Below are positions 6,834 through 9,646 of a stretch of DNA of 9,646 nt, one piece after another. Below the pieces are notes generated by a model. It was not told where the DNA came from and searched no databases. It worked only from the letters and a program-made list of their open reading frames with translations. Origin of the DNA: Candidatus Coatesiibacteriota bacterium (GTDB lineage: Bacteria; B130-G9). The stretch spans positions 1 to 9,646 of the forward strand of contig JAFGIT010000042.1 of NCBI GenBank assembly GCA_016929465.1. The letters are read 5' to 3'. The position numbers were made by a program, and so were the translations under genes. Within the stretch, counting starts at the first letter, position 1; each line of letters begins with the position of its first letter.

Positions 6834-7622
6834 CTATTTGCCGTATGTTACGAATTTCCTTTTGCCGGGCATCGGGGTGGGGGTCTGTTGTGGCAAGCGT
6901 GGAAGTTGAGGCTCCGACAAGTATTTCTGGGGGAAGTCTGGTTGCATTGACCTGCTGCGTCCTTTGCGACTGCGCGCTTGACTTATTTGGGGACGCCGGC
7001 GGTGGTTCCTGTACTTATTCAGAACGCACTCATCCATAATTGGGATAAATAGTCTTCCCGTCGCCCTTCCTTTTAATTCGATGTAATCTCCCTTATTGAG
7101 ATGTAATATTTTGTTATCTTGCCCTTTAAGCAGATTGCAGTGGGCATACTCCAACTGTCCCCCGATCTCTATGTAGATAGCACCTAGCGATTCGCCGATC
7201 TCTTGTGCCGTGCCGTAGACTATTATCACTTGATCTTTGTACTCTCTGTCTGCTCTGACCCGATTTGCTTCATATTCTCTATGGAGGCGAATTGCTGAAA
7301 CTCTGTGTTTGGGCCGCTCGCAAATCATTGCATCGATTTTATCACGATCAGTCTCAGACCATCTTCGTCGATACATTTCGACTGGAGGCCCTTCCTGCAG
7401 CCATTCTTGGGAGTGCACCCGTTGATTGCGCACCTCCAAGTCGGCATCCTGCTTCTCCAGATATTCCAGAATCCCCGAATCTGTCAGATCTCTTTGCTGC
7501 ACTGGCATTCGCGCGTTGTCATGTGACCACTCTGATTCTGCCCAAAAACCAAAAGCGGCTAGAACGAAAATAGCTAGAAGGCACAATAATTGCCACCGCC
7601 TGGGTATTGATTCCCTATTCAT
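6834..7622 (-). CDS. Membrane-anchored OB-fold (tRNA_anti-like) protein
   Basis: This is a 262-residue protein. I chose ATG at 7622 because GAGGG lies seven to eight bases upstream; a TTG 39 bases further out (7661) is in frame but has no such site. Residues about 10-27 form one hydrophobic helix after a basic start (MNRESIPRRWQLL), so it is a signal anchor or uncleaved signal. Residues 30-115 are charged and probably helical. Residues about 117-202 match the OB-fold pattern of the tRNA_anti-like family: EYEANRVRADREYKDQVIIVYG, then HCNLL, then LNKGDYIELKG and a closing DECVL. Known members are mostly small exported or lipoprotein-type proteins of unknown role; despite the name, tRNA binding is not established. 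Residues 203-262 form a basic, Pro/Gln-rich tail. It is transcribed divergently from the 7873 gene. Confidence 0.82.
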   Translation of the reverse strand: MNRESIPRRWQLLCLLAIFVLAAFGFWAESEWSHDNARMPVQQRDLTDSGILEYLEKQDADLEVRNQRVHSQEWLQEGPPVEMYRRRWSETDRDKIDAMICERPKHRVSAIRLHREYEANRVRADREYKDQVIIVYGTAQEIGESLGAIYIEIGGQLEYAHCNLLKGQDNKILHLNKGDYIELKGRATGRLFIPIMDECVLNKYRNHRRRPQISQARSRKGRSRSMQPDFPQKYLSEPQLPRLPQQTPTPMPGKRKFVTYGK

Positions 7623-7659
7623 GCAAGATCCCTCGCAGGCTATGTCAACCTTACCATGC

Positions 7660-7688
7660 AATATAACTATTCTCAGTTAGTATGAGAA
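7660..7688 (-). promoter_or_regulatory. Predicted promoter of the OB-fold gene
   Basis: On the minus strand, TTCTCA (7688-7683, 4 of 6) and TATATT (7665-7660, 5 of 6) stand 17 bp apart, giving a start near 7653 and a leader of about 30 bases to ATG 7622. The -35 lies inside the right arm of the dyad at 7668-7690, so a protein on the dyad would be expected to block RNA polymerase. The call rests on consensus matching alone. Confidence 0.45.
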
Positions 7689-7690
7689 TA
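7668..7690. promoter_or_regulatory. 8-bp perfect dyad, candidate operator
   Basis: TATTCTCA 7668-7675 and TGAGAATA 7683-7690 are perfect inverted repeats separated by GTTAGTA. The total of 23 bp and the arm spacing of about one and a half helical turns suit a dimeric DNA-binding regulator. The dyad sits in the 250-bp gap between two divergent genes and overlaps the predicted minus-strand promoter. No regulator gene lies in the window. Confidence 0.5.
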
Positions 7691-7733
7691 TTCAGATTCA
7701 TTGAAGTAGCAAGAGAAAATAAATAGAATCGAC

Positions 7734-7760
7734 TTGACAATTCACCTTCGCCCTGATAGT
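7734..7760 (+). promoter_or_regulatory. Possible promoter for the coiled-coil gene
   Basis: A perfect TTGACA -35 occurs at 7734-7739. The best -10 is GATAGT 7755-7760 (4 of 6) with a short 15-bp spacer; at 17 bp only a poor TAGTGA is present. Transcription would begin near 7768, shortly before the leader ORF at 7793. Confidence 0.35.
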
Positions 7761-7792
7761 GATTCCATGAGCTTGTGAGGAGAGAGCTTGCT

Positions 7793-7867
7793 ATGAAGGC
7801 TGGCGAGAATCCAAAGAGCTTCGATTCACTAACCGATATTCACATGCATCTTAGCAGTATTGAATAG
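7793..7867 (+). CDS. Possible 24-codon leader ORF
   Basis: ATG 7793 follows a strong AGGAGAGAG ribosome site at 7778-7786 and the frame ends at TAG 7865-7867, only five bases before the start of the next gene. The next gene has only a weak site of its own (AGG), so translation of the small ORF may help ribosomes reach it. The peptide (MKAGENPKSF...HMHLSSIE) has no recognisable motif and no run of one amino acid, so amino-acid attenuation is not suggested. It could also be the remnant of a longer gene. No homology was testable. Confidence 0.35.
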   Translation: MKAGENPKSFDSLTDIHMHLSSIE

Positions 7868-7872
7868 GCCAA

Positions 7873-8334
7873 ATGAGAGAGACAATCCTGATCGGCCTGG
7901 TGTTTCTGACTCTCATAGGTGGAGTGATCGGTATCCGATTCTACACAGAGGCCACGAGCGACACTCACGCCGCTGCTGAAGAAGCAGGCCGCTTTGAGCG
8001 CGAGCAGGTTATTAGAGCTGCGACGCTTAAGGTCAGAGAGAGACTTCGGAGAGAAGAAGAAGAGTTCCAGCAGAGTCTGGCGGAGATTAGATGCGATAGC
8101 GGGGCCTATGCAGGATCTACCCATTCACAGCCCCCGCCCGATCCTGGAGACTATCCGAAGGACAGGTTTTCGGAGCTACTTGAGTGGAATCAGCAGTGGT
8201 TGATAGAGCAAAATCGCCGCCCAATAGGCGAACGTCAAAAGGCCTGGGAGGAGCACGCAAACGACGCTCGAACAAAGTGGCTGAATGCTGAGTCCGCACG
8301 CAGAGAAGCGGAATATTACCGGCGAAATCGATAG
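7873..8334 (+). CDS. Membrane-anchored coiled-coil protein, unknown function
   Basis: I do not recognise this 153-residue protein. A short N-terminus (MRET) precedes a hydrophobic segment at about 5-22, so it is probably a single-pass membrane protein or has an uncleaved signal. Residues 33-75 are rich in Glu, Arg and Ala and should form a coiled coil (AAEEAGRFEREQVIRAA, RERLRREEEEF). A Pro-rich hinge (QPPPDPGDYP, about 86-95) leads to a second charged helical part with several Trp (ELLEWNQQWLIEQ, AWEEHANDARTKWL). There are no catalytic motifs. ATG 7873 has only a weak ribosome site, and coupling to the small ORF just upstream is possible. The architecture (N-terminal membrane helix, charged helical body) parallels the divergent OB-fold neighbour, which hints at a shared membrane-side function; that is inference. 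Confidence 0.72.
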   Translation: MRETILIGLVFLTLIGGVIGIRFYTEATSDTHAAAEEAGRFEREQVIRAATLKVRERLRREEEEFQQSLAEIRCDSGAYAGSTHSQPPPDPGDYPKDRFSELLEWNQQWLIEQNRRPIGERQKAWEEHANDARTKWLNAESARREAEYYRRNR

Positions 8335-8802
8335 TAGCTAACAATCCCCCACAGACCTGCCATCAGAGAGAGAATGTTATGAATGATAATCGGGTCCTTA
8401 ATTCAATCCCAAAATACCAGTGTATGTCCTTGCATAAGTTGCGGATCACTCCATCCCATAGGTCGGCGCTAATATAGCAGAAAAGCATGAATCCTGTTCC
8501 ATTATGAATAGGGGTCGTTAGGACCACCTTCGGCATTCGTGCCCCAGATGGCTCCAGGATGGGTCACACAGTCTCAGTTGCGGAACGGTGGTCATTTCGC
8601 TAAATCGGGTATGCAATACGCATACGAACTGATAGCGGAGCAGCTACGACATTATTTCCAAAAGGAGCTCGGCTTCCTCTTGCACGAAGTAAACCGCATC
8701 AGGGCCAGGTAGACTCTCTGCAAGGTGAACTGCATAGGCCGCATTTTGCCCCTAATTATGGGGAATAGGCGGAAGATCAATGCGTGACTATTCTTTCGCC
8801 TT
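8335..8802. other. Intergenic stretch with weak ORF remnants and inverted repeats
   Basis: No confident gene is seen. A 32-codon frame at 8379-8477 (+) starts at ATG after AGAGAGAG but its product (MNDNRVLNSIPKY...) resembles nothing known. A 54-codon frame lies at 8548-8712 and is listed separately. CCCC 8749-8752 and GGGG 8760-8763 form a small hairpin around TAATTAT, flanked by an outer GCGG/CCGC-type pairing. Confidence 0.5.
8548..8712 (+). pseudogene. Possible gene remnant (54 codons)
   Basis: The frame runs from ATG 8548 to TAG 8710-8712 and is open back to 8512. Its C-terminal part has a natural amphipathic composition (QYAYELIAEQLRHYFQKELG, then LLHEVNRIR), unlike chance frames in this AT-rich stretch. 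Neither ATG 8548 nor the internal ATG 8611 has a ribosome site. It may be the tail of a decayed gene. No family is recognised, and chance remains possible. Confidence 0.22.
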
Positions 8803-8817
8803 TTATGCTTTGATCTT
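8773..8817 (-). other. Inverted repeat at the 3' end of the NYN gene
   Basis: AAGATCAA 8773-8780 and TTGATCTT 8810-8817 are perfect 8-bp inverted arms, extended by a GC pair after one mismatch. They enclose about 29 bases that include the stop codon of the NYN gene (8803-8805). No T-run follows, so it is at best a factor-dependent terminator or an mRNA 3'-end stabiliser. Confidence 0.3.
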
Positions 8818-9345
8818 ATGGATGAACTCCTTGTCAATCACCACTCTCTCATCACAAGCCTCAAGCAGCTCTCTGTTGAAAGGTAGTTCGGTCGAGTAAT
8901 AGAGTTCGACAATCGTGCCCGAGTCTTTAGCCACTTGGATGGCCGGGATGAAATCGCTGTCCGCTATAACGATAACAGATCTCTGAATGAGGCCCGCCAC
9001 ACTTAGCCTGGTGAGGTCCAGCGTCAGCAGTATGTCAACGTTCTTTTGGGTGAATTTGGGCCCTGTTGCAGTATCGATCCTAGCCAAGCGCCCCAACCTC
9101 ACCTGGAAGCGAGGTAGATTCTCGAGTGCTTTTCTGAAGTTATCAAAGCCCCGCTGGCGATTCTTGTCGTCTGCGGAAGGTGATGCAGGCACGAATGGAG
9201 GACAGTCGTAATAGTATGTTCGCAGACGTTCGTAGCCGCGGGAGACTTCATTCGAAAACTTGAGGTAGCAGATCTTGGGTGAGTTGAACTCTTGGAGCAG
9301 CTTCTTTGCGTAACCGCCATCAATGAAGACCGAGTATCTAAGCAA
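8803..9345 (-). CDS. NYN-domain (LabA/DUF88-like) predicted RNase
   Basis: This is a 180-residue PIN-like protein. NYN proteins use clustered acidic residues to bind a metal and cut RNA; many act in RNA turnover or defence. Seen here are the first strand with the key Asp (RYSVFIDGGYAKK, Asp9), TYYYDCPPF (Asp47), KNVDILLTLDLTRLS (Lys101, Asp104, Asp110) and VIVIADSDFIPAIQ (Asp129, Asp131). All the acidic positions expected of an active enzyme are present. I prefer TTG 9345: GAGGA lies five bases upstream and the protein then begins MLRYSVFIDGG, as is usual for the family. An in-frame ATG at 9414 with GAGAGG eight bases upstream would add 23 residues of basic and hydrophobic sequence, and is a serious alternative. 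The 69 bases between the two starts contain a terminator-like hairpin. No partner gene is recognised. Confidence 0.88.
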   Translation of the reverse strand: MLRYSVFIDGGYAKKLLQEFNSPKICYLKFSNEVSRGYERLRTYYYDCPPFVPASPSADDKNRQRGFDNFRKALENLPRFQVRLGRLARIDTATGPKFTQKNVDILLTLDLTRLSVAGLIQRSVIVIADSDFIPAIQVAKDSGTIVELYYSTELPFNRELLEACDERVVIDKEFIHKIKA

Positions 9346-9363
9346 AAATGTCCTCGGACCTGT

Positions 9364-9407
9364 AAAAAAAGCAACCAGCGACCGGCGCACGGGGCGCCGA
9401 TCACTGG
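9364..9407 (-). terminator. Intrinsic terminator/attenuator in the NYN leader
   Basis: In minus-strand RNA, 9407-9394 pairs with 9388-9375 over 14 consecutive positions around a five-base loop (CCCGU). The stem is followed by UUGC and seven U (9370-9364). Two of the pairs are G-U in this RNA but would be A-C mismatches in the + strand RNA, which points to minus-strand function. The U-tract ends only about eight bases before the GAGGA site of the NYN gene, so no separate promoter fits between them. It is either the terminator of a gene upstream on the minus strand with read-through into NYN, or a regulated attenuator. Confidence 0.72.
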
Positions 9408-9473
9408 GGCGCATTTTCAATGCCTCTCAGAAGCACATCCAAAAGGCATGGGCATTATTCGTAGAATAAAACA

Positions 9474-9502
9474 AATATGTCCACGTACTGGTGTCGAGTC
9501 AA
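9474..9502 (-). promoter_or_regulatory. Predicted promoter upstream of the NYN gene
   Basis: Minus-strand TTGACT (9502-9497, 5 of 6) and CATATT (9479-9474, 4 of 6) are 17 bp apart. A start near 9467 would put the terminator-like hairpin at 9364-9407 inside the leader of the NYN transcript. The -35 overlaps the stop codon of the possible upstream ORF. Confidence 0.42.
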
Positions 9503-9646
9503 GCAACACGTAACTTTACACCTCCAATTGTCCTGCATTCAAATCCTATCTTATCGGAGGTTATTAACACGAATTGTGCTGCGGCTCCAAGAACTCTCCC
9601 GACTAATTTCTCAATTATAGAGGAAGAAGCGCGTGTGGCATCTATC
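9499..9646 (-). CDS. Possible 3' end of an unidentified gene at the window edge
   Basis: A minus-strand frame is open from the right edge for 48 codons and ends at TGA 9501-9499. The product has a natural protein composition (EKLVGRVLGAAAQFVLITSD, then KIGFECRTIGGVKLRVA) but matches no family I recognise. A competing + strand frame is also open from 9470 to the edge, so this may be chance. If real, the gene lies upstream of the NYN gene on the same strand and the hairpin at 9364-9407 would follow it by about 90 bases. Confidence 0.33.
   Translation of the reverse strand, partial: IDATRASSSIIEKLVGRVLGAAAQFVLITSDKIGFECRTIGGVKLRVA

Noticed and set aside
7623-7661. Upstream TTG start for the OB-fold protein (13 extra residues)
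   Set aside because: It has no ribosome site, the predicted transcript start (about 7653) lies inside the extension, and ATG 7622 has a good GAGGG site followed by a proper membrane segment.
8652-8837. 61-codon minus-strand frame overlapping the NYN gene's 3' end
   Set aside because: It starts at TTG inside the NYN gene, is extremely rich in Arg/Lys/Ser, and spans inverted repeats; most likely a shadow frame.
9470-9646. + strand frame open to the right edge
   Set aside because: No start codon with a ribosome site, and it runs across the predicted NYN promoter. Its composition is less natural than that of the opposing minus-strand frame.

Overview
The window reads as chromosomal DNA of a bacterium: Shine-Dalgarno-led genes, classical signal peptides and a tRNA gene with an encoded CCA end. 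The organism cannot be named from this sequence. The large secreted multidomain proteins, a DUF1565/beta-helix protein and 'MECGGSTP'-type intergenic hairpin repeats are a combination I associate with poorly cultured environmental lineages (Verrucomicrobia/Planctomycetes-like or candidate phyla). That placement is an impression, not a result.

Left half (about 1-6170, GC-rich): cell-surface genes, all on the + strand. Positions 1-316 are the 3' end of a secreted protein whose last 104 residues are about 72% identical (75/104 by eye, no gaps) to the C-terminus of the next gene. That next gene (397-3663, 1088 aa) has a signal peptide, a glutamine-amidotransferase-like region, a transglutaminase-like Cys/His core, a carboxypeptidase-regulatory-like beta domain and two C-terminal beta-sandwich repeats with an Asp-rich DDGxxGDxxAGD motif. 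A repeat-rich spacer follows, with two identical 72-bp units each able to form two hairpins with the same GCTCGA loop, plus a third related hairpin in inverse orientation. Then comes a 675-aa secreted parallel beta-helix protein (4140-6167).

Middle: a tRNA-Arg(UCU) gene at 6269-6345. Its 3' end marks a visible change: the DNA beyond is more AT-rich and gene-poor, with about 490 bp lacking any convincing gene. This resembles the edge of an accessory segment, although no integrase or second att copy is visible.

Right half (6834-9646): a divergent pair of membrane-anchored proteins. One is a minus-strand OB-fold (tRNA_anti-like) protein and the other a plus-strand coiled-coil protein preceded by a possible 24-codon leader ORF. 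An 8-bp perfect dyad in their shared spacer overlaps the predicted minus-strand promoter. After about 470 bp of weak ORF remnants comes a minus-strand NYN/LabA-type (PIN-like) predicted RNase. Its 5' leader contains a strong terminator-like hairpin whose two G-U pairs make sense only in the minus-strand RNA, so conditional termination is plausible. At the right edge an open minus-strand frame may be the 3' end of another gene.

No CRISPR array, transposase, integrase or complete known defence system was found. The least explained parts are the attenuator-like NYN leader, the divergent membrane-protein pair with its dyad, and the two-hairpin repeat family.
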